A stretch of DNA of 64,000 nt from Chloranthus sessilifolius (GCA_021018995.1 CM037585.1:84420646-84484645), one strand, 5' to 3'. Shown: positions 33,184 to 46,292, counted from the first letter of the stretch. Made by a program: numbers and translations. The notes: generated by a model from the letters alone, not told the origin.

Positions 33184-35700
33184 ATGTTTGGAAGGAGAAT
33201 TCTCAATCCTCCGATTGTTCCACTAAATTCAGAGGTTGAAAGAATTCTTCGATCTAAACAAATCTCGCCCACATCTGCTGTATCTGAATCTACTGAAATG
33301 GGTGAGCAACCTAGAAACTTGAAGGAATTGAATGCACCAGAGGTTTACAATTCCCCCTTCTGCATTCAATTCCCTGCTATTCAAGGGAATTATGAGAACA
33401 AGTCTTCCATAATCCAAATGTTACCCTCATTCCATGGCCTAACCAAAGAAGACCCATATAAGCATATTGATGAATTTCTAAGACTGTGCACTACATTCAA
33501 TATTACAGGTTTGAGGGAGGAAGCAACCAGGATGAGACTCTTTCCTTTTTCATTAAAGGATAGAGCCAAGACTTGGTTGTCAATGCTCCCACCCAACAGT
33601 ATTCAGTTCTGGAGTGATCTGCAATGTAAGTTTTTGGCTAAGTTTTTTCCCATGTCAAAGACAAGCCAGTTGAGGAAGGGCATTATCTCATTTGGTCAAG
33701 ACCCAACTAAGGACTTTCACCAAGCGTGGGAGAGATTCCAAGAACTCCTGAAGAAATGTCCCCATCAACAAATCCTTGAATGGAAACTTATTCAAAGTTT
33801 CTATCAGGGAATTGATTCTAAAAGTAGAGATATGGTAGACGCCTCATGTGGTGGTACTTACCTCCACAAAATTGTTGAGGAGGCCTGGGAGTTGTTTGAC
33901 ATCATCAGTGAGAAATCCATGCAGAGAGAGACATTGTCCAGGGAATTGGACATCCCTAGAATGGTGAAAGAAAATACCACAAGAGGAAAGATGTATGAGG
34001 TGAGTGGGCATAATAATTTGGAAAGGAAAGTGGACAGCTTGACCTAGAAATTTGATAAGCTCAAGGGAACAACGCAGTCACCTATGGCTGCTAAAGTGGA
34101 GGAGGCATGTATTATATGCCAGTCCCCCACTCACTCCTTTGAGGAATGCCCCTCAGCTGTTCAATTTCTTGACTTTGTGATGGAGCATGTGACTACCACT
34201 CAGTATTTTGGGCAACAGCCTACTGCTGGTTACCAATGGAGAAACCACCCCAACTTGAGGTGGAGACAAGATACTTTTCTAAACCAGTAGCAACAGCCAT
34301 AGCAGTCCATGCCTTATAAAAATGCTCAGCCCTACCACCAGAAGTACTTTCCAAGGCCACACTACCAACAACCCATGACTCAGCCTATGGCTCAGCCTGT
34401 GCAGGAAGCTGTATCCCCTCCAGCTGCTAGATCACTTTCTTTTGAGGAATAAGCTCTGAATTCATTGCAGAACTTAGGATCCTTGTCTCAAGCTGTGCAC
34501 TCTCATAGCCAAAGCATTGAAAAGTTAGAAGACCATCTTGGTCAACTGTCTAATACTTTGACTAAGAGAGAGGAAGGGAGGCTGCCTGGCCAACCCATGG
34601 ACAACCCAAGGAGACAATATGTGGTAGGTGAAGTTTCTTTTTTCCATGAGGAAGCCAAATCTGTCACCACATTAAGAAGTGGAAGGTTGGTGGACAATCA
34701 AGTAGGCTGTGGGCCTTTAAAAAATTTAGAAAAAGAAAAAGAAGTGGTTATAGAGAAGGTACAACAGGAGCAACCCATGTTAAATAAAATGGATAATGAT
34801 GATCCTCAAGAAAATAATAAAATCAAAATGAGAGATGATGAGTTGGCTAAGGATGCAAATAGGGGAGCAGTCCCACATTTTCCATTTCCTAGGGCAATGC
34901 ATGCACCTTCCCCTTTTGATAAAGGGCATGCCAAAATAGAGGAAATGATGGAAACCTTTAAGCAAGTAAAGATCAACTTGGCTCTACTTGATGCTTTCAA
35001 GCAGGTTCCAGCCTATGCCAAGTTTTTTAAAGACCTTTGCACCCATAAAAGATAATCAAGGATACATTTATCCAAGAAAGTTTTTTCAACAGAAAAAGTG
35101 AAACAGATACTGACTATTGCAACCCGAACAAAACTCCAAGACCTTGGAGTCCCTACTATGCCCTGCATCATTAGGGATCATACCATTGAAAAAGCCTTGT
35201 TAGATCTAGGAGTTAGTATGAATTTACTTCCATATTCAGTGTATGAGAAGTTGGGCTTAGGAGAGTTGAAGCCCACACTTGTGGTCTTACAACTAACTAA
35301 CAGATCTGAAAGGAAGCCTTTGGGGACCATTGAAGATCTCTTGGTACGGGTTGACAAATTCTTTTATCCAGCTGATTTTTTGGTGCTGGACATGGAGCGA
35401 AGCAAGTGTGCTACTTCTATCCCTGTGATCTTAGGCAGGCCCTTTTTGGCCACTGCAAATGCTTGTATACAATGTAGATCAGGGGTCATGGAAGTATCTT
35501 TTGGTAATATGAAAGTTCAGCTGAACATGTACAATGCAGCTCATCAGTCCCACTTAGAGAATGAGGACTGTTTTTCCATTGATGTGCTGGATGAGTTTGT
35601 GGAAGAAAATCTGCCTCAGCTGCTGCATGGTAATGATTTATTTAATATTTTTGAAGAAGTATGGAATGAAATAGTGGAAGAGAAAGCTTCCACATCTTAG
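33184..35700 (+). pseudogene. gag: E3 gag and protease
   Basis: A single frame from ATG 33184 (MFGRRILNP) to 35700 with stops at about 34045, 34288, 34300, 34450 and 35053 but no shift. The 287-codon N-terminal piece contains the whole capsid (KEDPYKHIDEFLRLC, WLSMLPPNSIQFWSDL, MVDASCGGTYLHK). The Cys-His stretch is CIICQSPTHSFEEC. Protease: ALLDLGVSMNLLPYS, followed by VILGRPFLATANA. Collinear with E2. Confidence 0.92.
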
Positions 35701-37522
35701 CTTAAGCAAATGAAAAGTGTAAATTCTGAAGGCCAGCAAAGCATCACCCATGGAATCCTACTTTACTACCCCTTCCACCACATTCTAAGGCACCCTATTG
35801 CCTTCACTCATCAGTCCCTCAGATGTGGAGTTAAAGCAACTCCCAAAATCTTTAAAATATGCCTTTTTAGGAGCCAATCATAGACTTCCAGTGATAATCA
35901 CTTCTTCCATCACTCTTGAGTAGGAAGAAGAATTTCTGTGTGCTAAAAAGGCATAAGAGAGCAATAGGGTGGACCATTACAGATTAGGAGGGGATAAATC
36001 TAGCTGTGTGCATGCACAAAATTCATCTTGAAGAGGGCTCTAAACCTTCTAGAGAGATGCAAAGGAAACTCAACCCACACATGCAGGAAGTTGTTATGAA
36101 GGAAGTAGTCAAACTTCTTGATGTTGGGGTCATTTACCCTATCTCAGATTATCAATGGGTGGCACCTACCCAGGTGGTGCCCAAGAAATCTGGGATCACA
36201 GTAGTTCAAGTAGACTCAGGTAAGCTGATTCCAACTAGACAGACCACTAGTTGGAGGGTATGCATAGACTATCGCAAGCTCAATGAGAAAACTAGCAAAG
36301 ATCACTTCCCATTGCCTTTTATAGATCAGATCTTAGATAAGTTGGCAGGTAAGGCTTTTTACTATTTTCTTGATGGTTATTCAGGATACAACCAGATTCC
36401 TGTTTACCCTCACGATTAAGAAAAAACCACATTTACTTGTCCATTTGGAACCTTGGCATACAGAAGGATGCCATTTGGGTTATGTAAGCACCTGCCACTT
36501 TTCAAAGATGTATGTATGTTATTTTTTCTGACATGATTGACAAGTTTCTAAATATTTTTATGGATGATTTCTCTATTTATGGGGATGATTCTAGCCAATG
36601 CCTACACCATCTCAGCCTTGTGCTGCAAAGGTGTGAGGAGACCAACCTGGTTTTGAGTTGGGAAAAGAGTCATTTCATGGTGACTCAAGGCATTGTCCTA
36701 GGGCATGTGGTTTCTCAAAGAGGAATAGAGGTTGATCAAGATAAACTTAATTTAATAGCATATTTTCCCCCTCCTAAAACTGTTAAACAAGTCAGGTCAT
36801 TCTTGGGCTATGCTGGTTTCTACAGGAGGTTCATCAAAGACTTTAGCAAAATTTCCAAGCCTCTTCTCCACTTGTTGTGCCAAGAGGTTCCATTTGTATT
36901 CAATGATGAATGCCTAGCTACTTTTGAACTTCTGAAGACTTGTTTGACCACTATTCCTATATTACAAGCTCCAGATTTCTCTCTGCCATTTGAGCTGATG
37001 TGTGATGCATCAGATTTTTCCATTGGTGCAGTACTGGGACAAAGGAAAGACAAAGCACCATATGTGGTGGCATATGCTAGTAAATCAATGGTTGATGCTT
37101 AATTGAATTACACTACAACTGAAAAGGAGTTGTTGGCTATTGTATTTGCTTTGGAAAAATTTAGATCATATATGTTGGGATCCAAGATTACTGTGTTTAC
37201 TGACCATGTAGCCTTGAAATACCTCTTGTCTAAGAAGGAGGCTAAAGCTAGACTAATTAGATGGATTCTTCTTTTGCAGGAATTCAACTTGGAAATCAAA
37301 GACAAGAAGGGGGTTGAAAATGTGGTTGCATACCACCTATCAAGGATCCCAGATATTGAAATAGAGAGTTTGCTCATCAATGATTCTTTCCCAGATGAGC
37401 AGCTTTTTGCTGTGGAGATAAGTATGCCCTGGTTTGCCAACATAGTAAACTATCTTGCTGTGGGAAGGATACCCCCACATTGGAGTAAGGATGATAGGAA
37501 TCTATTCTTCTCACAAATTTGA
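35701..37522 (+). pseudogene. pol: E3 reverse transcriptase and RNase H
   Basis: The pro-RT linker (35701-36005) is decayed. RT begins near 36006 with MCMHKIHLEE, then VCIDYRKLN and a frameshift near 36420-36510. The active site IFMDDFSIYG is intact, unlike E2. RNase H carries [29 protein letters not shown] and [11 protein letters not shown]; a TAA at 37100 separates two open pieces in one frame. Stop after FFSQI at 37520. Confidence 0.9.
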
Positions 37523-38445
37523 TATTACATGTGGGAGGATCCTTACCTCTTTAAGTATTGCATAGACCATGTGACAAGATGTGTACCTGAAACTGAGCTT
37601 GAAAACATTCTAACCATGTGTCATGAATAGGCTTGTGGGGGCCATTTCAGTGGCAACAAGACTGCTGTAAAGGTACTTCAAAGTGGTTTCTATTGGCCCA
37701 CTCTTTTCAAGGATGCCATACAGCATTGTAAAGCTTGTTATAGATGCCAGCAAATGGCAAGTATTACAAAAAGAAACTTCATGCCCTTGCAACCTGTGCT
37801 TGTTGTTGAATTATTTGACATATGGGGAATTGATTTTATAGGACCTTTTCCCCCCTCCTATGGATATAATTTCATTCTTGTAGCTGTGGACTATGTGTCC
37901 AAATGGGTAGAGGCCATAGCTACAAGAACGAATGATCATAAGGTTGTCATTAAGTTCTTAAAGGACAACATCTTCTCTAGGTTTGGCAACCCCAAAGCTA
38001 TTATTAGTGATGGAGGAAGCCACTTTTGCAACAAACCTTTTGAAAAGTTGTTGGAAAAATATTCTGTGACCCACATAATTGCTACTCCCTACCACCCACA
38101 AACCAGTGGGCAAGTAGAGATTTCCAACAGGGAAATCAAACATATCCTAGAGAAGATTGTGCGAGCTGATTGGAGAGATTGGTCCATAAAACTGCCAGAA
38201 GCCTTGTGGACTTATAGGACTGCCTATAAACCCCCATAGGGATGTCTCCATTTAGGCTAGTACATGGCAAGACATGTCACTTGCCTGTTGAGTTAGAATG
38301 TAGAGCATATTGGGCTATTAAAACATTAAATTCTGACTTAACCTCTGCTGGTGTGAACAGGAAACTACAATTATCTAAGCTTGATGAGTTAAGGTTGGAA
38401 GCATATTCAAATGTCTGAATTTACAAGGAAAAAACCAAAGCCTTT
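37523..38445 (+). pseudogene. pol: E3 integrase, N-terminal and catalytic part, cut by E4
   Basis: Zinc region with a TAG inside it (37628-37630) and CYRCQQ; catalytic residues [14 protein letters not shown] and GQVEISN present. A frameshift near 38240 precedes the GPF-like domain. The frame stops at the CCTTT target site of E4 (38441-38445) and resumes at 54857. Confidence 0.92.
38441..38445. repeat. target duplication CCTTT of E4
   Basis: CCTTT at 38441-38445 and 54852-54856 flank the E4 LTRs perfectly; joining the flanks restores alignment to the E2 integrase. Confidence 0.96.
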
Positions 38446-39955
38446 TGTAGACGCCCAAATTTGGCCCAAGGCCCGATCGAAACACCTTTCGAGAGAGGTG
38501 TATTTCTGAGCTTTTGATGGCATGTACGGAACCCTTAGGAATCACCCTAAACCCTTAGGAATCACCCTAGATCTCTTAGGAACCTATCCCAAATCTTTAG
38601 AAAACAATCTCGAACCCTTAGGAATTAATCATACCCTTCCCAGACCTATTAGAACCCTTCCCGGGCACGATTCGAACCCCCCTAAACAGTGGTTAGAAAG
38701 AGGAGTGCTAAAGTTTTTTGTGGATAGTTGCCCAACCTAAGGTATATACTATTGGAAACTATACTTTTCCAGCTTTCCAACGAGCCATGAATCGCCTAAT
38801 TTGGAGTTGTACATAAAAAGTTATGGCAATTTGAAAATTGCGGATTTGTGCAGGAAATTGCAAACCTGGCCGGGCCCCTGCGAGTCTTCAACTTCCAACA
38901 GTTTGGACCTGGTTTTCCTTCAAAAAATGGCCAAAATTGACATTGGGGGTTTGACTTGTGGACCATCCCAAAGTCTAGGGTGTGTTTCTTTAGGACCCTA
39001 GTGACCCTATTAGCTTAAGTTATCACCCTTTCGCCATTCATGTCACCACCCTATCATCTACCATTAAACCCAAATCCCTCTTCTCCAAGCTCTAGAAAAC
39101 CACAAAAACCTTAGATTGCCCATTACCTAATTGCTAATCTAATTAGGACTTTAACCCTCACTAATCCTCCCTTTCTCTATAAATAGAGATCCACCCCTCT
39201 TGCTTAAGGGTTGAGAGTTTTTACCTAAGAGAGAAAGAGCTTAAGTGAGAAGATCTTTCTCCCATTGGTGCACCATCCCCATACAAATTCCAGAATTGAA
39301 AAAGCCCCTTTAGACCTTAGTATTTCACTAAAAACCTCTAGGTTAGGTGTGTGTTACCCCCTAGCTTTCCTTCTCTTCCTCTTAGTTTCAAGCCTTAGTA
39401 GTTAGAACCCCATTCCATACCATACAAGCCTTCAAAAAGCTCACCGAAGCAAGCCAACGCAAGGCTCCCCAACGGTGCTACAAGGGCCCAAGAGCTTCGG
39501 CTCTCCCCTTTATTCCTCTACCTTCTTTGCTTTTCCTCTATCCTTGAATTGAGCCGTTACGCTGCCCAAATTTTGGCAAGCGGGAAGGGCTCAATAGGAT
39601 CGATGTGCCTTCGGGCAAGGGGAAGTGCCGCTCATTTTACTTTCTTTTATATATATATAATTATATATATATATATATACTATATAAACCAGCCCCACAT
39701 AGACCTGGCCTTAAGTAGAGACCGCATTTAGCGGGTTGATCGGGTGCCTAACACCTTCCCGATCGATAACCGAAGCCCCTACCCAAGAGCCTTTGGTGTG
39801 GACCGGATTCAAAGTCATATTTTTAGCACTTCGGTGCTCATAAAAATGAACTAGGTATCCCAGGACACCGAAAGCTCCTGGTGGCGACTCTATATTTTTT
39901 ATAGTTAGAGAGTTCATTGTTGCGACGGGATCATCACGATTCCCACGGTTGCACA
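38446..39955 (+). repeat. E4 5' LTR
   Basis: 1510 bases, TGTAGACGCCC to GGTTGCACA. Contains an AT microsatellite (about 39648-39682) and a TATA-like CTATAAATAG at 39177-39187. No TCGA palindrome cluster. Confidence 0.96.
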
Positions 39956-39957
39956 GA

Positions 39958-39975
39958 TGGCGACTCTACTAGGGA
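39958..39975 (+). other. E4 primer-binding site, Tat type
   Basis: TGGCGACTCTACTAGGGA two bases after the LTR; close to the TGGCGACTCTGCTGGGGA of Tat elements. The tRNA is probably Arg, from memory of the family. Confidence 0.85.
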
Positions 39976-40069
39976 AGTAGCTAGTACAGCTTCCCTTTGA
40001 ACTAGGCCTGTTTTTTTTTTTTCTAACATTTTATTGCTGTTTTTTTTTTTTTTTTTTGCTTTTTTTTTA

Positions 40070-40430
40070 TCACTCACCCCTCCGATTACGTCATTTTACT
40101 CGCCCCTACGATTTCGCTTAAAATTTCAGCAATCTTTGCCTAGTCACTTGACTGACACCTTTTATTGCACACCCCTACGATTCAGCTTTAAATTTCAGCA
40201 ATTTTTGCCTAGTCATTTGACTAGCACCTTTTTTACTCACCCCTACGATTCCGCTTTAAATTTCAGCAATTTTTGCCTAGTCGCTTGGCTGGTACCTTTC
40301 TTTTACTCACCCCTATGTTTCTGCTTTAAATTTCAGCAACTTTTTGCCTAGTCACTTGACTGGCACCTTTTAAATTTCAGCACTTTATATTTCCCGCCTA
40401 GTCGCTTGACTGGCCCCGTCTTTTTTATTA
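40070..40430. repeat. 68-base tandem repeat in E4 leader
   Basis: About five imperfect units of roughly 68 bases, each with CACCCCTACGATT, CTTTAAATTTCAGCAA and TTTGCCTAGTCRCTTGACTGG. They lie in the untranslated leader between primer site and gag; the open frame across them (40034-40351) is only the repeat. Short duplicated poly-T runs precede it. Confidence 0.9.
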
Positions 40431-40744
40431 TTCATATCCTAACAGTGGACCCCGGCCCGTAGTGGCGGCACGGGATCATCACCCCCGGTCTTTGAACTAA
40501 AGAAAACTTCCAAAAAAAAAAGAAAAAGCTTTGAAAAAATTAAAATTGAACCAAGTTGGGGAGCTTAATTAATTTTTTTTTTTTATGGGGTAGATTTTCA
40601 AAGGGTTGGGTTTAGGCACACATACAAACACCCGGGTCTTAGTATGGCGGCAGCCCTAGTGGTGATGATCCAGAAAAGTCCCAGCCCACCTAGTATCTGA
40701 GAAGGCGCTCGCGCCGGAGGTATATCGGGTGGGTTTCCATTCCA

Positions 40745-40784
40745 AGCGCGCTCCCCAAGGCGCTCGCACCTTGGGGAGCGCGCT
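40745..40784. other. perfect 16-bp GC-rich hairpin in E4 leader
   Basis: AGCGCGCTCCCCAAGG (40745-40760), an 8-base loop CGCTCGCA, and its exact complement CCTTGGGGAGCGCGCT (40769-40784). A second GGCGCTCGCGCC palindrome lies upstream at about 40704. The rest of 40431-41503 holds no gene I can recognise. Confidence 0.9.
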
Positions 40785-41503
40785 AGTGAGTTATACCGGA
40801 CACAAACCCCTTAGGTGCGGTGAGGAGAGAATCGATCATAAAAATAAAAAACTGCTTAGTTCCCGGAAGCCTAGCTTCCACAAAAAAAAAAGAGACTCAT
40901 TTTGGGCTTGCTGTGCACACTATCAAACCAAGTCGAAGAACGGTTTTGCGGTAGCGTATATAATATATACCAAATCATCTGCTTAGTTTTGGTCAGGCGT
41001 ATATAATACATATGCCCAGTATAAATTGGGTTTAAGCAGCCTGAATCTGTGGCCTTCTTCACCTCCCAAGTTCCGCGATTAGTGTGCTTAGTGCCTTGTT
41101 TGGGCCCCGCCATCTCCGACACCCAATACTCCCTCGCCGGTCAAGAGAAGGCAGCTTCTTTTTGACTCATTTCGGGGGATCGGGTCGTTTGCCTCAATTT
41201 TTATGCCTTTAATAGATCGAAGGTTCTCCTTCGATTCTTCCGAAGTGCATCGGAACCGTCGCCGCGGGTCTTGAATTAAGGTACGAGAGCCACCCGAAAA
41301 GGGAATTCGAAGGCCTCGGAACCTTTGTTTTTCAAAAATGTTCTCATAAAATTCAAAAAAATATATAATCAAAACCAAAAAAATATTTAGTTTGTGGTGC
41401 CGGCACAACGGCATCATCTTGCCCTCCGTCGTCCCATAGGAGAAGAAGGACGAGGATTTTTGGGCCTTATCCAAGGCACCCTTACCCGATCCGCTCCCGA
41501 AGA

Positions 41504-44500
41504 ATGTCGTGGGTAGTGGACCCGGTTTACACCGATCCCGATTCATCCCCACCACATTCTCCAACCCACTCTCATTCGGGAGAAGTCTTTTCCACCATCC
41601 CCCTCACCCAACCCCCTTTTACCATTACCGGCCAATTCGGCGCCCCCATATTCCCAACCACTACCCTCCAAAATATCCAAAGTCCAACCCCCCATTCCCC
41701 ATCTTTTGCCCAAACCATGCCCATGCAAAACCCTACCCCATTTTTCCAATCCACATCCATGCCCCAATTCCCATCATCCCCCTATAGACCCGATCCACCC
41801 ACATTCATATACACCACTTCCACCCTATCCAACCCCCCGCAAAATCTTTCATCCATCTGGGTCATGCAATTTTTTACCAGGGCCATGCCCACTTTTCCTC
41901 ATCCATCCTCATCATGCCCCCAATCATCCCAAAACATACCCAACACATCCCCTCATCCACCCCATACACCCCCACCTACCGTGGCAATGCCTAATTATAC
42001 CAGGGCCATGCCCAATTTTTCCACCACCTCTACCCCATCCATACCCAATCGTCCATTAAATCTACCATCCACATCTGACCCCCCTTCCATGGCCATGATG
42101 GAGGATATGTTCCAATCATACTCCTCATGGAGGGCTTCCCAAAATATCTCTCCTCCACACCCCACATCCATGAATCCATCTCATACATTAGCAAACCTCC
42201 ATGCTTCACTCCCCCATGACCCCCATCAACCTCCCATAATCCACACCATCCAAACCCCCATCACCCAGATACCCCAAGGCCCCATGGCCCAACCTCCCAT
42301 AATCCACACCATTCAAACCCCCATCACTCACATACCCCAAGGCCCCATGGCCCAACCTCCCACCTTCCATACACCCCAAGGCCAAATGGCCCAACCTCCA
42401 AACTCCCACATACCCCAAGGCCCATTGGCCTAAACCCCCTTTTCCCACACATTTCAGGGCCCCATGGCCCAATACCCCACCATCCATGACCTCCAAGGCC
42501 CCATGGCCCAATACACCACTACCCATCATCCCCAAGGCCCATTGTCCCAAAATCCCATTACCCATATCCCCCAGGGCCCATTGGGCCAAACCCATCAAAT
42601 CCAAACCCATAAGGGGCCCATGGCCCAAATCCACCAATGGCCCATGGCCCCGACCCAACAAGGCCCATCGGACCAGACCCACCAAGGGCCCATGGCCCAG
42701 ACCCAATAAAGGCTCATGACCCAAACCCACCAAGGCCCATTGGGCCAGACCCACCAAGATCCATCGGGTCAGACCCATCAAGGGCCCATGGCCCAAACCC
42801 ATCAAGGCCCATTGGGCAAGACTCACCAAGGGCCCATGGCCCAAACCTACCCAAGCCCATTGGCCCAAACATATCCAGGGCCCATGGCTCAAACCTACCA
42901 GGGGCCCATGGCCGAAAACAATCAATGGCCTATGGCCCAAAATGATCAAGGGTTCATGGCCCAAACCCAAACCCCACACTCATACCTTCAACAATACCCC
43001 CAACACCTAACCCAACCTTCACAGCCGGGTCAAACCCATGCCATCCCCCAAACCCAATTCCCCCATGGCCCCGCACCCCAAGGCCATCCCCAAACCTTCC
43101 CTCACACCCAATGGCCCTATCCGACCCCATTTCAAAACCAAATTCCCATCACCCAACAAGCCTTTCCACACCCCCAATGGGCTTATCCAACCCCTACTTA
43201 TGTCATTCCCATCCAACCCATGCAGCAACAAGTTGATAATCTCGTCTTCACTGCACATTACACCGATCAGCAATAGGAAGAGGATGAGATTAGGAACAGT
43301 AGGGCTTATGCTGGGGCTTTGACCAGCCTCCACTCCCCTCCCATAATCGCCCATCCCCTAGTGGCCCAGAGTGAAGTCCAACTGACGGCCGAGAAAGCAA
43401 CCCCGGTATCAAAAGAGTCAGAGCAGCTGAAAGAACAGTTAGAGAAAATATAAAAACAGCTGATGAAAATGGGTGGTGCTGAAATCCACGCCACGGACTT
43501 CACAGACCTATGCTTGTTCACTAAGGTCCCCTTGCCCCCCAAATTTAAAATGCCAGTATTCGACAAATACAATGGAACAGGCAACCCGATCGCACACCTC
43601 AAGTCCTATTGCCGGGACATGTGCCAGTACGGGGGGGATGAAAGACTACTAATAAAAGTCTTTCAGAAAAGCTTGACCGGACCGGCCCTGAGGTGGTTCA
43701 CGTCTCTTGAACGATCCATGATGAAGACATGGAAAGATTTAGCGCATTTGTTCCAAGAGCAGTATGTCTATAATACTGATATTGAACCACGCAAGTCTTA
43801 TTTGGCCCGTTTAAGGCAGAATCCAAATGAGACCTTCAACGACTACTTAGGGCGATGGAGAGCACTGGCAGCTCAAGTCAGAAATAGAATACCGGATGAT
43901 GAGCAGATAGAGATGATTTCTAAGAACACTCTACCAGTGATTTCTGATTTTCTTGTATATCAACAGCAGTCCAATTTTGCTAATTTGGTGAGGAATGCCA
44001 ACCGCTGTGAGGATGCCATCAGGGAAGGGTGGTTGAGTAAGAATGCATCAGGGGGCCCTAGCGGGGTTAGGAGGTTTACTGAGTAGAAGAACGACAGGAG
44101 GATAGGGGCAGAGGTGCAAAATGTTGCGAACACTCGGCCCAATAATAACAATGTAGCCCCGTTCCAATTCCAAGCAGCGCAACTAGCTCCCGTCAGGACA
44201 GGGCCAGTACAAAGAGCAAGGAATGGGCAGGGAATGCAAATGACCCCGGAGAGGAGAGTCCGTTATGATCGAGTTTTTACGCCTTTAAGGCAATCCTTGA
44301 GTGTACTTTTGCCATTATTAATTGAAAAGGGTTTAATAACTGTTCTCCAACCACGACCTCCTCCCAATCCGATTCCATATAATTTTGACCCTAATACTCA
44401 TTGCAATTTTCATCAGGGTCTGGGTCACCAGATTGATCGCTGCTTCCCATTAAAGCACGTGGTCTAGGACTTAATCGATGATGGAAAGATCATTCCCCCT

Positions 44501-44932
44501 GCACCCACCCAAGCAAACCAGCATGTGAATATCCATCAGGTGCCTTTACCACCACACCCTACCGGAATAGCAGGTCCCAGACCCACCATAGGGATGGTAG
44601 AGGAATTTGAAGAAGAATTGGAGTTTGATCCGTCAGACTTCATTTGTAATCCAGAAATGTTTGTGGCACCAAGGCAAAGAAATCTAGGAGAAGGAACTGT
44701 TGGGGTGATTGAACCCCTTAATCTGGCAGATTATTTTCCTACCCCTACACCAACAGTTAAACCCCTAGATCTTAGGGCCTATTTCCCACCATCCACTCCC
44801 ATTAACTACATACAAATGAATGTGTATCAACCATATTCCACCACCTCCATCCATTATCCAATAAACCAACAAACCACCAATCCCCCACCACCAATAAATT
44901 ACCAATGGCCTGCTCCCACCCCATTATCGTAA
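41504..44932 (+). pseudogene. gag: E4 gag with long Pro/Gln-rich N-terminal repeat region
   Basis: One frame throughout, with stops at 42431, 42707, 43274, about 43450, 44084 and 44465. Residues 1-580 are Pro-, Gln- and His-rich and dominated by GPMAQ/GPLGQ-type repeats. The capsid (43463-44086) has YNGTGNPIAHLKSYCRDM, GPALRWFTSLE and FNDYLGRWRALAAQV. The knuckle CNFHQGLGHQIDRC (about 44400) is the CHHC form of Tat elements. A Pro-rich tail follows. The frame is lost by a shift between about 45170 and 45270. Confidence 0.92.
42236..42970. repeat. GGCCCATGGCC-type tandem repeats in E4 gag
   Basis: About 25 units of roughly 24-30 bases built on CAAGGCCCATGGCCCAAACC, encoding QGPMAQT. Two 57-base units at 42236 and 42293 are near-identical. 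Because the core is palindromic the opposite strand also stays open (42206-42979), which is not a gene. Confidence 0.9.
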
Positions 44933-45275
44933 GCTCAATCACATGCAAACTCTACCACCCCTGTCAATTCCCTCATGGCCCATCAAACCCCGAATCCTCT
45001 GCCTGCACTCATCAATTATCAATGGCCTACACACACAACATTACCCCCGGTGCAACCATCATTAAACCTCACCACTCCTACCTAGCCAAATTTTGCTACC
45101 CCCCAATCCATCACAGAGAAAAGCCATGTCTTACCTACCCTCCCAGAGCCATCAGTACATGCACTGTGAATCCATATCATTCTAGCTCTCAGGACCAACC
45201 TATGATCCACATCAGGTCCCGCTGAGCTAAGAGCAAACCAATGCTAACGCCGGCAGCAGCAGCAAAGAGGGAGCC

Positions 45276-46292
45276 GTGGACTTTATTACCAGGTTGGGGA
45301 AGATCTCGAGACAGCCTGAGAAAATAGCAGCAGCAGCAACAGCAACAGCAGCAACAACACAAGCCCAACCCGCGGGGAAGAAAGAGAGCACTGTGAATCC
45401 ATTTGAGAAGATGAGTCGAGAACATATACTGGAGACTCAGCTGAAAAGAATGCCGGCCCATACTACTGTATGGGATTTATTGATGACATCCCCACTCCAT
45501 TTCTAAGCATTAATGGGGGCATTGAAAAATGCTCATGTATCACTTCAAGTCAGCCCGAATGAAGTTGGGCAGATAATTGGTCAAGTGATGGCACCCAATG
45601 CCATATCTTTTTCGGATGCGAACCTGTCAGAGGAGGGAAATAGTCATTCTAAACCTCTCAACATCATTGTAGAATCTGGGAACATGATAATTCCCTTGGT
45701 TTTAATTGACAACGGATCTGCATTAAACGTGTGCCCATTGAGAACTACCACCAAAATTGGGGTAGACCCCTGCATGTTGAGGCCAACAAGGACCAGTGCT
45801 CGAGGTTTTGATAACACAAGGTGGGAGATCATGGGAGAAGTTGACCTTGAGCTCGTAATCGGGCCCATGACCTTTTCCATACCATTCCAAGTGATGGATA
45901 TCAAATCCTCTTTTAATCTACTAATAGGACGCCCATGGTTGCATGAGGTTGGGGCGATACCTTCTACCCTCCATCAAAAATTGAAATTTATATCAGGACA
46001 GAAGGTGATCATCATCATTGGTGAAGGGCACGATGAGAAAGACAAGGCCACCAACAGCAATGAAAATCCTAAGGTAGTGGATGTACCACATACTGAGGAA
46101 GACACCGACCTGCACAATTTTGAATATGAGGTGTCGACTGTAGACCCAGAACCCCCTAGAAACATCACTTCAACAACCAACAACGGAATGGAAGTAGCGG
46201 TGGCGATGCTCCAAAAGTGGGGCTATCAGAAAGGAAGGGGTCTGGGATCCAAATTACAAGGCCGAAGAGAGTCAGTGGTGGCTAAGGGATAA
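45276..46292 (+). pseudogene. E4 protease with C-terminal G-patch
   Basis: One frame with a single stop at 45504-45506. The protease motif is VLIDNGSALNVCPL, with the DNG variant of the catalytic triad, and IGRPWLHEVGAIPSTLHQKLKF near residue 160 of the second piece. The last 35 residues (MLQKWGYQKGRGLGSKLQG) form a G-patch, a Gly-rich nucleic-acid-associated motif also found after the protease in betaretroviruses. An imperfect CAG/CAA run (45328-45361) encodes Ala and Thr. Confidence 0.85.

Noticed and set aside
39958..39975. TGGCG motif as the edge of a tRNA gene
   Set aside because: Only the primer-site length matches a tRNA; no cloverleaf around it.
42206..42979. 257-codon minus-strand frame rich in GHGPL
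   Set aside because: Complement of palindromic gag repeats of E4; a mirror of the coding strand.
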